From NCBI RefSeq assembly GCF_933775445.1, contig NC_065875.1:19963555-20027554 (forward strand): DNA of 64,000 nucleotides. The letters are read 5' to 3'. Every line of letters begins with the position of its first letter. Position 1 is the stretch's first letter. A program made the position numbers and the translations under genes. Below the pieces are notes generated by a model that was not told the DNA's origin, ran no database searches, and saw nothing but the letters and a program-made list of their open reading frames with translations. The DNA comes from Argentina anserina (lineage: Eukaryota > Streptophyta > Magnoliopsida > Rosales > Rosaceae). Shown piece after piece: positions 53,258 to 64,000 of this stretch.

Positions 53258-54526
53258 TTCCTTGCCTGCACAATCTGGTTGATTTACACTTGTGTTTGTA
53301 GAACTACCTCGCTTCGCACATGGACGTTGAGCAACTTGCTGTTTTGAATTTTGTAGTTTTCTTCACTTAGTTTGTTGGTGCCTTTTATCAGTTTATGCAT
53401 GGATTATCAATCGTGAGTGTTTGCTATCTGTAACTTCTGTTTTTCTTTTCCCATCCGATTCAAAGGGGAGCTCCTATAAACCTGTTGCAGTAGCCAATAA
53501 CAGATGTGTAGAAGTATGCTCAAAACACTCACTATAGTTTACACTTTTTGAGGTAGGCTAACTACTAAATCACAAGAATTTAAAGCTCTGTAAATGAGTT
53601 ATGAATTATGATGTGCTTCACTACTTATAGATTGAATCTAAGTGTTAAGAAGAAGCTTCACAAAGAGATCCAGGCAAGCCTTTTAGAGTGTTCTATTATT
53701 CTGAAGGGCCAGTAGAGGTGTGGAGGCAATTTTATTTTCTGCTACACTTTCTTCGGATTACGGGTTGAATTAATGCCGAAAGAACTTGTTCAAGATCAAC
53801 GTAAGGATGAAATAAATATAGACGTTGTTTCAGCATCAATTAGCTGTGCGAGACATCCCTGTTTAGATTGGAGATGGGCAAACCTGTATGAATTGACATT
53901 GTAATGTTCGGCTTCACAGAAACCTGTTTGGATTGACGTTGCAGTATAAGGTTCGGCTTCAGCGACAATGAGGATTATATCAAATAAATAAAAACAAATT
54001 GCACGGAAGAACAGGGACGCTATAGCATGAGCTTTGGGAGAACGGTCTAGTTTGGTACTTGAACTCCAGCTTCAACTGTAGCACCGCTTGCATTTCAATT
54101 TCATTCAACGGTCCATGTATAGGGGGCATTAGTATGAACATTGGAATAACAATAAGTTAGAATGAGCTCTAGCGTCAATTGTAGCAACCTTAGCAATTCA
54201 AATCTTCAATAAGAGGTCATTATATAGGGGTTCTTGTATACTATGAACTCTAAGATAACAGAACTTGACTATTTTCCAGATACTGCGTTTTAGCAAGAAA
54301 TAGAGTGACAGTTTAAGAGGCACCTCGAACCTAATTTACAAGTACCAAAAAGAGTTCTAATAACAAATAAATGTAATTGTTAAGCAAAAAAAACCAATGT
54401 TTAAGCATCTCTGTATATCTCAGTAGAGTTCCCCATCTCTGAATTTCAGGACTATGAAAAGACATTACATTTAACTCTGAATGCAAGGCAAAGCCACTTA
54501 ATACGAGAAATGAATAGATTAATCAT
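53258..54526. other. 3' UTR and intergenic DNA
   Basis: The first part should be the 3' UTR of the membrane-protein gene. No other gene is visible up to the DUF21 relic. Confidence 0.45.
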
Positions 54527-56502
54527 CTCTTACTTCCATCAGCAGAAGTCCCATGTGACCTTGTTGCCAAATCAACCTTTCCTCGGGTTACTTGCTTAGC
54601 TTGGCCTTCCTAGGTCATCATAACAAGAAGAGCAAATATTGTCATTATTTCAACCACTAGACAGTAACTTAAGAGCAAAATTACTACAAGTTCACAATAT
54701 ATATAGCAACAGCCAGCTGATACCATCATCTAAGATACAAAATCCAGAGTAAGCAAGCTAACACTCGAATGAGAATGAAAGTCAGATACTAAGAGGAAAC
54801 ATTACCAGTAAACTGAGTTGTTACATGCATAAACTACTGAGTTCTCTAAAAGCTGGCATAAACTACCGAGTTTTATTTGCTTACTGTTTCCACTAGGCAT
54901 GCATTACTACAATGGTCAAATTAGGCATTGCATGACATGAGTATGCAAGCAACATATGTGTAGATTTATGCTTCCATGCAGGCTATTTGGGAATGAAAAA
55001 CTTACATGACATGAGTCAGATGGCTATAAAAATGCCATTTTTTCGTTCCCAAACAGCCTGCACGGAAGCATAAATCTACACATGTTGCTTGCATGACTCG
55101 CCTCTCCCAACCCTCCATTAAAGCTACTATGCAGATCAATAGATGTTATACACTGGATATGGCTGATTTTTGGTGTTTGCTCCCCGGTCCCTTGTTGATG
55201 GAGCAGCTGCAGCTGCACAATACTTGATGAACAGTCTACTTTACATAACTCCCATAAACAGTATAAGCCGACTCACAACAGTTGTTACTCTACAATACCT
55301 TTTATGTAAATCAACACATTCAACCGTTTCGACGACAATTCATGTATTTATCAAGAATCCATCACTTACTATGAAGTCAGGTGCAAATTGATTAATTGAA
55401 CTATATTCATAAGCTGGAAGAAGAAATATTAATTGCATGTATTTTACCTGCAGAAGTTCTTCAAAAACATTGTCCAGCGAGATGATAGTCATATTACCAG
55501 TGACTTCACCATCCTTAATATCCATTGACAAAATGAGGTTAATTTGTTTCTCCAACATTAATGTGTAAGAGTGCTTGCTTTTTTTAATGTTAGTATCCTA
55601 GGTATGTACATTGTCTGAATTTTAATCTGTGCTTGGATATCAATGGAGTTTGGGAGCCATGCCACCGATATTGTTTCTTTCATCTCTTTCTCCCCCAGAC
55701 ATGGGATTTGTTGATGGATATGAGCCTTAACTTTCCCGCTGGCTTTTACCATGGCAACACCTCTAAAACTCATTCAAATATCATACAGTGGCATATCGTG
55801 GGAACTCTGGGAATATGAGCCACAAATGAAATTAAAGAGAAGTTTTTAAAGAAGTGGAAGCATACTTCGGAGAAGACTTTCTACCTGATCCACACAAGAC
55901 AGTGGAGAACAGGAAATCATCAGACATACCAATTACAGTTTACTGTGTTTAGTATCTAGATTCTAGAATGGATAATCAATACGAAACTCCTTAAAGATCG
56001 AAGTTCTAATACTAACCAGGAGAAGTCCAATAATATTCCTTGGATTCCCAGAATAGACAGGAACTCAACTAGGTTCCCGAGCAAGAACTTCCTGAGTTAT
56101 ATTAGAGACGAATATAAATGTAATCAGATAAAACACAATCAGTTTTACAACTTAATGCTAAAACCAATTTACTAAAATTAAAGAAATATTTACATGTCTT
56201 GATGTTGTATATGAAAATTAATAAACTTCTTGAGTCAATCTTGATTGTAGAAACTGAAATATTGAATGTAGTATGCAAGTGAATAATGCCAACTAGTAAA
56301 CTAGTTATGTTTCTGAAAGATTACAAAGCATCACTAAACCTTCTACCAAATGTTAAAGGATAACTCATTGATTAGACTACCCTTGTTTTAGACAATGATG
56401 ATGTGAAGATAATTGATTGAGAAGGGGAACTTACAACTCCACCCATGAATTGACGTACAAGGAAAAGGTTGATGCAATAGCCGGCATAGCTTCCTCAGCA
56501 GT
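54527..56502 (-). pseudogene. Relic of a DUF21 / CBS-domain (CNNM-like) protein gene
   Basis: Ordered minus-strand pieces match the C-terminal half of plant DUF21-CBS proteins. 56435-56502 has TAEEAMPAIASTFSLYVNS with GT..AG-like borders. 56013-56063 has VPVYSGNPRNIIGLLLV. 55600-55770 has VAMVKASGKVKA. 55448-55558 has IKDGEVTGN and later LDNVFEELLQ followed by a GT donor. 55150-55225 has AAAAAPSTRDRGANTK. 54527-54612 has GQAKQVTRGKVDLATRSHG and a stop. Expected segments are missing, including the acidic EEI-DETD block after VFEELLQ and the second half of CBS domain 1. The transmembrane DUF21 half would lie beyond 56593, where a copia element begins. CNNM proteins are involved in Mg2+ transport. 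It could instead be part of a gene with a very large intron, but the missing blocks argue for decay. Confidence 0.65.
54939..55099. repeat. Long foldback (inverted repeat, arms about 62 bp)
   Basis: The left arm, 54939-55000, contains GTGTAGATTTATGCTTCC and GCAGGCTATTTGGGAA. The right arm, 55038-55099, is its reverse complement with only a few mismatches. The spacer is about 37 bp. Transcripts of either strand would form a near-perfect hairpin. It lies within the DUF21 relic, where an intron would be, and could be a small foldback transposon or a young hairpin RNA locus. Confidence 0.85.
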
Positions 56503-56592
56503 CTGTTGACAAATGAAAACATAATAAAGACTATGATGCATTTCACTGACTTATTAGAATCAACAACAGGAATAACATACACAAATGTTCAG

Positions 56593-56793
56593 TGTTAGCG
56601 TGAGTAATGGATGGACATATGGAGAGACAGCTTTGTGAGCTGTGTGAACCATATTATTCATGGTGGTAGAACAGCTAGGACGCATCATTAGACATAGTGT
56701 TACAGCAATGCAATTATGCAAGCTCATTTCCTATAAATAGCTAGTTTTAGCTTTGTATCAAATACTCAATATCAATACAAATCTCAATATTCA
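56593..56793 (+). repeat. Candidate 5' LTR of the copia element
   Basis: It starts TGTTAGCGTGAG and ends ATTCA just before the primer-binding site. A TATAAATAG at about 56731-56739 suits the LTR promoter, and the length of about 200 bp is normal for copia. The left border is a best guess, because the 3' LTR is not in the window for comparison. Confidence 0.5.
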
Positions 56794-56796
56794 ACT

Positions 56797-56808
56797 TGGT
56801 ATCAGAGC
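56797..56808 (+). other. Primer-binding site (tRNA-iMet type)
   Basis: TGGTATCAGAGC is the standard complement of the initiator Met tRNA 3' end used by plant copia elements to prime minus-strand synthesis. It lies a few bases after the presumed LTR end. Confidence 0.9.
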
Positions 56809-57516
56809 CGTTTTTCTTCTGGGTTTGTTTCTGTCATACTTACTTGGTTGGTTGCAAACTTGCTCCACCGTTTTTTTTCTCTCGTTTGGCGTAGGTGTTT
56901 TTGCCAGACGTCCGGATAAGCAGCAACACCTGCATCACCCAGCATAAGCTCCAATTGCACCGGTCTTGTCCAAATGTTGCCCTCCGACGTCGTCTGCTCC
57001 CCGTCGCCACTGCCCTCCGACGGTCGCCACTGCCTTTTTCGGTCGCCAGCTCCGACGCCGCTTCCAATCATCTGGATCGGCGTCCGTGCCTCTGCCCCGA
57101 CGCTGCATCCAGTCGATCAGATCGGCGATGCCCTGCTCCGACCGACGCCCTGCTAACTCGACGACGACGTGCTGCTCCCGCTCGGTCTGATCTCCGACGT
57201 TCCCCGTCGTCGCCTCCTCGCCAACGCAGCAGTAGCGACGACCCAGATTGGCGTCGATCTTCAAACACCGGTGATCTGACCTCGGCCCTCAATCCCAAAT
57301 CGGCCCTTCAGCCTCCGGTTGTGTGAACCCGAAACAAAAAAAAAAAGAAGGGATTTTATTAACTTGGAGACCCGACCCGAGAGGGGCCTGACCCTTTTTC
57401 TGCTTCCTTGTCAGTGCATTTTCACCGACTGTACTTGTGCACCCGAGGCAGGTTCCTATCAGTTTTTTTTTGTTTCCGCTGCATTATTGCTGATTTGTGA
57501 TTTGATTTGATTTACA

Positions 57517-58149
57517 ATGGGTTATGGAGACGAAGAAGAGAGTTCTTAAATCAATGATGTTCAGAAATTTGAAGTATCTGTCAAGAATTCTGAAAGTGGT
57601 TCTTTTGGGGGAGCCAAACTCAATGGGGACAATTTTCATAAATGGAAGAGAATTATGACAGCCCATCTCCGAGGAACGCACAAGATAGGACATGTAACCG
57701 GAGTAACTAAGGCTCCCAATGAAGATGTTGTTGTTGCCTACACTAAATTGGACAATGATGATGGTCTTGTAATGTCAATCTTGTGGAAAGCTATGAATGA
57801 AGAGATAGTTGATCTGGTGGAGGCATGTGATACCGCACATGCAATATGAAAGACATTGGAAGTCCTATTTACTAAGGACTCTGATTTTATACAGGTTCAT
57901 GAGTTAATGTGCACAGCTTTTGCAATGCACCAGGATGGGCAACCAGTGGCGCAATATTTCACCAAGCTGAAGAATATTTGGGCTGAGATTGATGTGAAAC
58001 GTCCTTGCATGATTAAGAATCAGGAGGATATTGTTTCGTACCAAAAAGAGAAAGAGCTTGAGCGAGTTCACCAGTTCCTGAAAGGTCTTGATGCAAAGCA
58101 TAACAGTGCGAAAGGAGAGCTGCTCAGAAAGACCGAACTCCTAGCCTAA
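57517..58149 (+). pseudogene. Copia gag (UBN2-type), broken
   Basis: One frame from ATG 57517 carries the copia gag signature: GGAKLNGDNFHKWKR (the L-x-G-x-N-[FY]-x-x-W type), then VAQYFTKLKNIWAE and VHQFLKGLDAKHN. It has in-frame stops at 57547 (TAA) and 57847 (TGA) and ends at a TAA at 58147. Further on, after a frame change, 58336-58377 encodes a CCHC zinc knuckle (CSYCHDTNHARATC) that binds RNA. The stop at 57847 sits where the family usually has Trp. Confidence 0.85.
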
Positions 58150-58382
58150 TCACAGCTTTCACATATATCCGTAAGGATGAGTCTCAGCAGGAGAGTCTTC
58201 ATAAGACACAAGTTGAAGTTTCTAGCCTTACTGTTCAGACTAGATCTCCAACATCATCCCTTCAGCAAGCAACTTTAGCTCCACTTTATAAGCAAGGACC
58301 ACCACCAGACTTCGGGAATCAGCCCCGCCCTCTTTGCTCTTATTGTCATGATACAAATCATGCTCGTGCAACCTGTTGGAAG

Positions 58383-59920
58383 TTGTATCCACACCTTAGG
58401 CCCCAGAGGCCTAATTATCGTCCTAAGGCGAAAGCAGCTATTCAACTGGTCCAGGAACCAGATATCTATGTTGTAGTTGGACATGATCATCATACAGCAG
58501 GAGGAGCAACGCCCACAACATCAATAGCTGGTCGTGGTAAGATTGGTATGGCTTTACATATTTCTCACTTTGTTGGTTTTGATACATGGATTATTGATTC
58601 TGGTGCGTCCGATCATATGATTTATGAAAAATCTTATTTTACTATATTATCTCCTCCATCAGTACCATATGTTACTAATGTTAATGGTGATGCATTCCCC
58701 GTATTAGAGAAATGGTCAGTTCGTATTACTCCCATAATAGAGCTTCACAATGTGCTATGTGTACCTGTTTTATCTCATCATTTGATATCTGTCCCACAAT
58801 TGAACACTGAAGCTAAGTGCTATGTGACATTTTTTCCCATGTATGTGATATTTCAAGATCTTCTCACCGGTGAGTTAATTGGTCGGGGGTATCTAAGGGG
58901 CAGGTTGTTTCATCTGGATCAGACATGCTGGGGAGAAACCATGGGCACCATCCCGGATCGCTTTACTCTCCACTTCTGATTAGCTAAGTGAAGTTTGGCT
59001 ATGGCATCGTCGCTTGGGGCATCCATCTTTTAGTGTTATGAAAAAATCCATGCCTACTTTGTTTCTTGGTGTGGATGAGTCCGCTTTTTCGTTGTGAAAC
59101 ATGTGTTTTGGGCAAGAGTCATCGATCTACTTATTCCCCTAGTACTTCTAATAAAAGTACTATTCCTTTTGAATTAATTCATTCTGATGTTTGGGGACCC
59201 TCCAAAGAGTCTACTGTGTCGGGAATGCGGTATTATGTGTCATTCTAATAAAAGTACTATTCCTTTCGTGGATTGTTCTTCTGAAAACCAAAAATGAGAT
59301 TTTTCCGGCTTTTCAAGCCTTCTATACCACTGTCCAAACACAATATAATGCCACAATTAAAATTTTGCGTTCTGATAATGAGAGGGAATATGTGAATCAT
59401 GTCTTTCAGGAGTTCTTTCACGCACACAGAATTGTTCATCAAACAACGTGTCCTTACACACCTGAGCAGAATGGAGTTTCCGAAAGAAAAAATCGTCATT
59501 TACTTGATATTGCTCGGTGTATTCTATTTAGTGCCCATATGCCTAAATACCTTTAGGGTGATGCTATCATAACTTATGCTCACCTCATTAATCGTCTTCC
59601 ATCGCGTGTCCTTGAAGGCAAAGTTCCATATGAGGTGCTTGCATCCCATGTTTCCTTACCCTCTTTTCATAATCTTCCCGCCCTTGTTTTCGGTTGTGTT
59701 GCTTTTGTCCATCTTCCAAAACATCAGAGGTCTAAGTTGGATGTCCGAGCAGTTAAATGTGTGTTTGTTGGATACAGAGGACATCAGAAAGGGTATAGGT
59801 GCTATCATCCACCTACCAGAAAAGTATTATGTCACTATGGATGTTACTTTCTTTGAGGACATGAGCTATTTCACGTCTTCTAATACTGCTCTTCAGGGGG
59901 AGAATTCATATTTTGATTAG
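58383..59920 (+). pseudogene. Copia protease and integrase, broken
   Basis: The protease active site IIDSGASDHM lies near 58590-58620. The GAG-pre-integrase motif LWHRRLGHPSF (about 59000) and CETCVLGKSHRS (about 59090) follow in other frames, so there are frame shifts near 58980 and 59060. The integrase core shows IHSDVWGP and later PEQNGVSERKNRHLLD with the catalytic Glu region. At 59243-59266 a 22-bp stretch repeats 59147-59170 and replaces the section with the next expected residues, breaking the core. A TAG at 59554 interrupts it again. The integrase is not functional. Confidence 0.8.
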
Positions 59921-59959
59921 TTGTATCATGGAGAGGGTGAGACAAGTCAGGCATGAGAT

Positions 59960-60762
59960 ATGGTGACAAGTTCGATTGAGATTACTGATGTGTCAGCTAC
60001 ACATGCACCACCAGATAATTCTGGTATAGTCACTCCAGAGATTCAGGTACCGGAAGCTAACAGCACAACTGCCCCTCCTGCCTCCCCTACTGTTGTTTAT
60101 ACTCCTGACCAACGTTTCCCTGGTACAGAAGATCACTCATTTGAGGTTAGTCATTCTATTGGGGCTAATACTAGTAAAGCTAATAGTAGAAAATATGTCT
60201 TGCCAAATAGGTCTACTATGGGTCAGCCAACAAAAAAATATGAACCTACCCTTCAGGCTAAAGCTAAGTATCTTGTGGCAAATTTTATGTCTACCAAAAG
60301 ATTATCTAAGTCATATGAATCATTTGTGAATCAAATTTCTGCTGTATCAATATCTAACAAAGTGCATGATGCATTGTGAGATCCAAAATAGAGGAAAGCG
60401 ATAGAGGAATAGATGGAAGCATTACGGAAGAACAATATTTGGGAACTTGTATCTCCACCACATGACAAGAAGGCAGTGGGATGTCATTGGGTGTTTACAG
60501 TGAAACATAATCCAGATGGGTCAGTGAGCCGGTATAAAGCACGCCTAGTAGCAAAAGGGTTCTCCCAGACATATGGCATAGACTATGATGAGACATTTGC
60601 ACATGTTGCAAAGATGAACATTATTTGGGTATTGCTCTCTTTTGCTGCTATCTTAAACTGGTCACTTAGACAGTTTGATGTTAAAAATGCATTCCTTCAT
60701 AGAGAACTTACAGAGGAAGTGTATATGGATTTTCCTCTTGGATATGTGACAGCTTCTCCAGA
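59960..60762 (+). pseudogene. Copia reverse transcriptase, N-terminal half, cut by CACTA
   Basis: A single frame with stops at 60377 (TGA), 60389 (TAG) and 60410 (TAG). RT motifs are present: [58 protein letters not shown]. It stops exactly at 60762, where the CACTA element begins. The C-terminal half resumes at 62897. Confidence 0.9.
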
Positions 60763-61263
60763 CACTACAACACAAAACATGATTTCCGACCCTAGAAATA
60801 GTCGAAAAAAACACTCATTTGGTCGTTAATACTCTTTCCGACCAAATAAATCGGCTCAGGCTCGGTCGGTACTACCCTGGTCACAAATGCTCTTTTTCGA
60901 CTATCTTGGTCTGAAATAATAGTTATTTACAACCAAAGTTACCGTCGGAAACTCTGTCGGAAATGTCACTCTTTCAACCAAAAAACCCTTGTTGGAAAAT
61001 AGTTGGGAATAATATCATTCACAACCAAATTACTCGTCGGAAATGAGTTTCATATTGTCGGAAAGACTACTTTTCCTGTCAATATATCTCGTCGGTATAT
61101 GGTTGGATTTTTTATTTTCGACGACTGAATTTCGATCCATTGCTTGTCGAACTTCTTTTTTTTATAATTTATTATTTTTTTTAACATGGGTCAAATATAT
61201 CAATTACATTATTTGATCATTTTAATTATTACAATTTCCTTGAATATATATATATATATATAA

Positions 61264-61488
61264 ATGTTGCTTTTTTTATTCTCAACCTCTTTGTTGTTTC
61301 CACATGGCGTATTATGCATGCTTTCATTCTTCTTCCTATCATCAGTTCTTCTAGCCAATGCAAAGTGCATTACTGTACAAGTTTATAACAAATATTGCAC
61401 GCTTGCACATCCACCACGGGTATGTCATGAAGGTTATCGCGTTCCAACCCCTACTCTAGCAACTCGTGTAATATTATCCTCCTCCTAA
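61264..61488 (+). other. Small signal-peptide-like frame inside the CACTA element
   Basis: A 74-residue frame with a hydrophobic N-terminus (LLFLFSTSLLFPHGVLCML and FFFLSSVLLANA) and then KCITVQVYNKYC and HPPRVCHEGYR, giving four Cys after a possible cleavage site. It could be a captured fragment of a gene for a secreted Cys-containing protein, or chance. I do not recognise the family and give no function. Confidence 0.25.
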
Positions 61489-62015
61489 CCTCCTCATGCT
61501 GATTCAACAGTGGCCAATCGCATTCTTCTTCTCCACACTGCAATACCAAATGCCTTATTAATTAGCAGGGGTTCTAATCTCATATATCAAATGAGTAAAT
61601 CATCTACCGTCTCACCCTTATATGTCAGGGACCTTCTAACGGATTTCCCACTTCTTACCTTCATCACAACAATAATAGTTAGAGACAAATACATTATGAA
61701 AATGAAATAAAGTTATGACTGGTAAACGTACTATAAACATCAATCACCAAGCAATGAATGATGCTGCCCTTCACCTTAGTTACAGTCATCATGCACAACC
61801 ATCTTCTTGCGTTTTCCTAAGGAAAGTGAACGAGAGTTTGAAGTTTAATTCTAAGATGAGAACCTATCGAGAGGTTTGAGAAAGAGAAATGTTGGTGGGG
61901 ATCGGAAGTGAGGGAGAGAAAGGAAAAGAAGTGGTTAAGTAGTGGGGAGATTTTGATTTAAAAAGGAAAGTAATAGGGGGAGGTTTTAGGGAGAAGTTAT
62001 TTTTTTTTAAATGGC

Positions 62016-62164
<149 letters not shown>

Positions 62165-62896
62165 TGTGTGTAAAAACGAATTCAAATTAATGTATTTCGA
62201 TTAAAGATGAATAAACTTGAAGACTTAGCTGATTAAATGTATTAATTCATGCCCGGAAACAAAAACTTACTTTATCAAATGTATTAATAACATCAAGTAA
62301 TGGCAAATTGTTAGTCTTTACTAATAAATTTAGTAACTATGTCATGTGACCACTTTTAGTTGAATAAAAAACTCATATTGAAAATAACTACTTATTTTTT
62401 CAACGACTATCTGACTAAATATGATCTAAAATGCTTTTTATTACTATATTCCGACCAAATAGAATATTATCGAAAATAACACCTTTTTTTCTGAAGCCAC
62501 ATAAATCTCGTCGGTAGAAAATGGTTGGAATTTTTGGCGCCAATTTTTTTATTAATTTCCAACGACTATCCGACCAAACAGAGGCTAATAAAACATGCTT
62601 CTTTTTTCTGACGACTTTCTGACCAAACAAAATATCATCGAAAAATGTGTTTTTTTTTTCTCCGACAACTTTCCAACCAAACATAAATCTAGTTGAATTT
62701 ATTTATTTCTGACCAAATTACCGACGAATTGCTAACTCGTCAGAAATAAAATCCGACCAAAAATTGACTTCTGACGGAGAAGTGTATATGGTCGGAAATA
62801 CCAATATTACCGACCAAAAAAAGCCATTATTACCGACCAAAAAAATCATTAGTCGAAAATCCGTGGTCGGAAAAGGGTGTTATTGTTGTAGTGAGA

Positions 62897-63890
62897 TAAC
62901 TTTGTATGCAGATTGAGAAAGTCTTTGTATAGTCTTAAACAGTCTCCTCGTGCCATAAGGAAAATTGGCTACAAGCAGAGTAATTCAGACTATACATTAT
63001 TTCTCAGACACCAACAAGGGAATGTAACAGCCTCAATTATATATGTTGACGATATGGTAGTTATTAGTAATGATACTATTGAGGTGGATAGATTAGAGAA
63101 GCAGCTAGCCACATAGTTTGAGATGAAGGACCTAGGTACACTCAAGTACTTCTTAGGCATTGAGGTAGCTCGGGGAAGTGATGGTATCTATCTGTGTCAG
63201 AAGAAGTACATCCTTGATCTACTAACAGAGACATGTATGTTAGATTGCACTCCAATTGATACTCCCATTGAGCAGAACCATCGGTTAGTAGAGTACCCAG
63301 ATCAAGTGCCCACTGACAAACCTCGTTACCAGAGACTAGTTGGACGCTTGATTTGTTTGTCACATACCAGACCAGATGTTGCCTATGCAGTAAGTGTAGT
63401 GAGTCAGTTCATGCATAATCCCAGTATGGATCACATGGATGCTGTTGTGAGGATTTTGAGGTACTTGAAGTCAGCTCCAGGGAGATGAGTAATGTTTTCG
63501 AATCACAACAATATCCTTAAGGTTTGTGGCTTCACAGATGCAGACTGGGCTGAAAATATTACAGATCGGAGGTCCACATCAGGGTACTTTACCTTTGTTG
63601 GGGGTAATCTTGTTACGTGGAGGAGTAAGAAACAAAAAGTGATAGCTCGATCTAGTGCTGAAGCAGAATACAGAAGTATGGCTCAAGGAGTGTGCGATCT
63701 GTTATGGCTTCGGAACTTGCTACAAGATTTAGGTGTTAAGCCAAAGTGTGATATACAGTTGTACTGTGACAACAAGGCAGCTATTGATATTTCATAGAAT
63801 CTTGTGTAACGTGATCGTACAAAGCATGTGGAGGTTGATCATCACTTTATAAAGAAGAAGCTAGACGCTAAGATCATTTGTTTTCCGTTT
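62897..63890 (+). pseudogene. Copia RT C-terminal half and RNase H, broken
   Basis: One frame (frame of 62913) continues the RT: RKSLYSLKQSPRA, IIYVDDMVVISND (the Y-V-D-D catalytic motif), EMKDLGTLKYFLGIEV and PDVAYAVSVVSQFM. RNase H follows: CGFTDADWAENITDRRSTSG, KKQKVIARSSAEAEYRS, LYCDNKAAIDIS and RTKHVEVDHHFIKKK. In-frame stops are at 63114 (TAG), 63486 (TGA), 63795 (TAG) and 63807 (TAA). The end of the polyprotein is cut at 63896 by a second insertion. Confidence 0.9.
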
Positions 63891-63895
63891 GTTCC

Positions 63896-64000
63896 TGTAA
63901 CGACCCCAAAATTTCGAGCTTAAAAACTCAAAATTTTAAAGTCGTTAAACACAAAATAATCTCAAATAAATCGAAATCATTAAAGTGTAACAGCGGATCA
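63896..64000 (-). mobile_element. End of a gypsy-type LTR inserted into the copia element (partial)
   Basis: The sequence starts TGTAACGACCCCAAAATTTC. Its reverse complement matches 39740-39841, the right end of the LTR-like element, over about 100 bp with few differences. It is therefore a relative of that element in the opposite orientation. It interrupts the copia frame right after its RNase H domain. Base composition and motifs change abruptly at 63896. The flanking GTTCC (63891-63895) would be the 5-bp target site; the other side is outside the window. Confidence 0.85.

Noticed and set aside
56840..57326. Overlapping Arg/Ser/Pro-rich frames on both strands upstream of copia gag
   Set aside because: This is the GC-rich untranslated leader of the copia element; no motif, and no agreement with gag.

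Overview
The window is nuclear DNA from a flowering plant. It has many short exons with GT..AG introns, plastid-targeted nuclear genes, plant-only families (ACR ACT-repeat, DUF4408/DUF761, DUF7733-like) and a dense, layered load of plant transposons. The protein sequences look like a eudicot, and I lean towards a rosid such as Rosaceae, but that is an impression and not something the sequence proves.

Genes, left to right: the last exon of an EXA1-like GYF-domain protein (1-389, +); a complete ten-exon amidohydrolase-2 family gene (2136-5007, -); a complete seven-exon chloroplast cyclophilin, CYP20-2 type (5276-7703, +), head-to-head with the previous gene over only 268 bp; a seven-exon ACT-repeat protein close to ACR4 (14442-16886, -); a nine-exon plastidic glucose-6-phosphate dehydrogenase (24238-27140, -); a single-exon DUF4408 + DUF761 protein (43471-44232, -); a four-exon OTU-type cysteine protease (47586-49540, -); and a two-exon multi-pass membrane protein (52072-53257, +). 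Exon joins were worked out by hand: for each multi-exon gene the exon lengths sum to a multiple of three and every join keeps frame.

Between the genes lie: LINE relics (700-1983, 22.7-23.5 kb); four hAT-like non-autonomous elements, each with inverted ends and an 8-bp near-duplicated target site (9282-9962, 12202-12894, 18178-19015, 20238-20934); a poly(A) retroposon with an 11-bp target duplication (28018-28806); a 3.17-kb TG..CA element flanked by GTACA, best read as a solo LTR (36672-39841); a decayed hAT transposase (40697-41692); and scattered exon remnants of a DUF21/CBS (CNNM-like) gene (54527-56502).

The right end is a nested transposon stack. A Ty1/copia element starts at about 56593. 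It is cut inside its reverse transcriptase by a 2131-bp CACTA element (60763-62893, AGA duplication), and cut again from 63896 by an inverted relative of the LTR found at 39841.

The genes do not form an operon or pathway. Two have clear plastid roles (cyclophilin, G6PDH), and the amidohydrolase may also be plastid-targeted. I found no previously undescribed multi-gene system. The most unusual items are the nested insertions, a long foldback at 54939-55099, a small membrane-protein frame with an early in-frame TGA (35649-35819), and the short divergent promoter.
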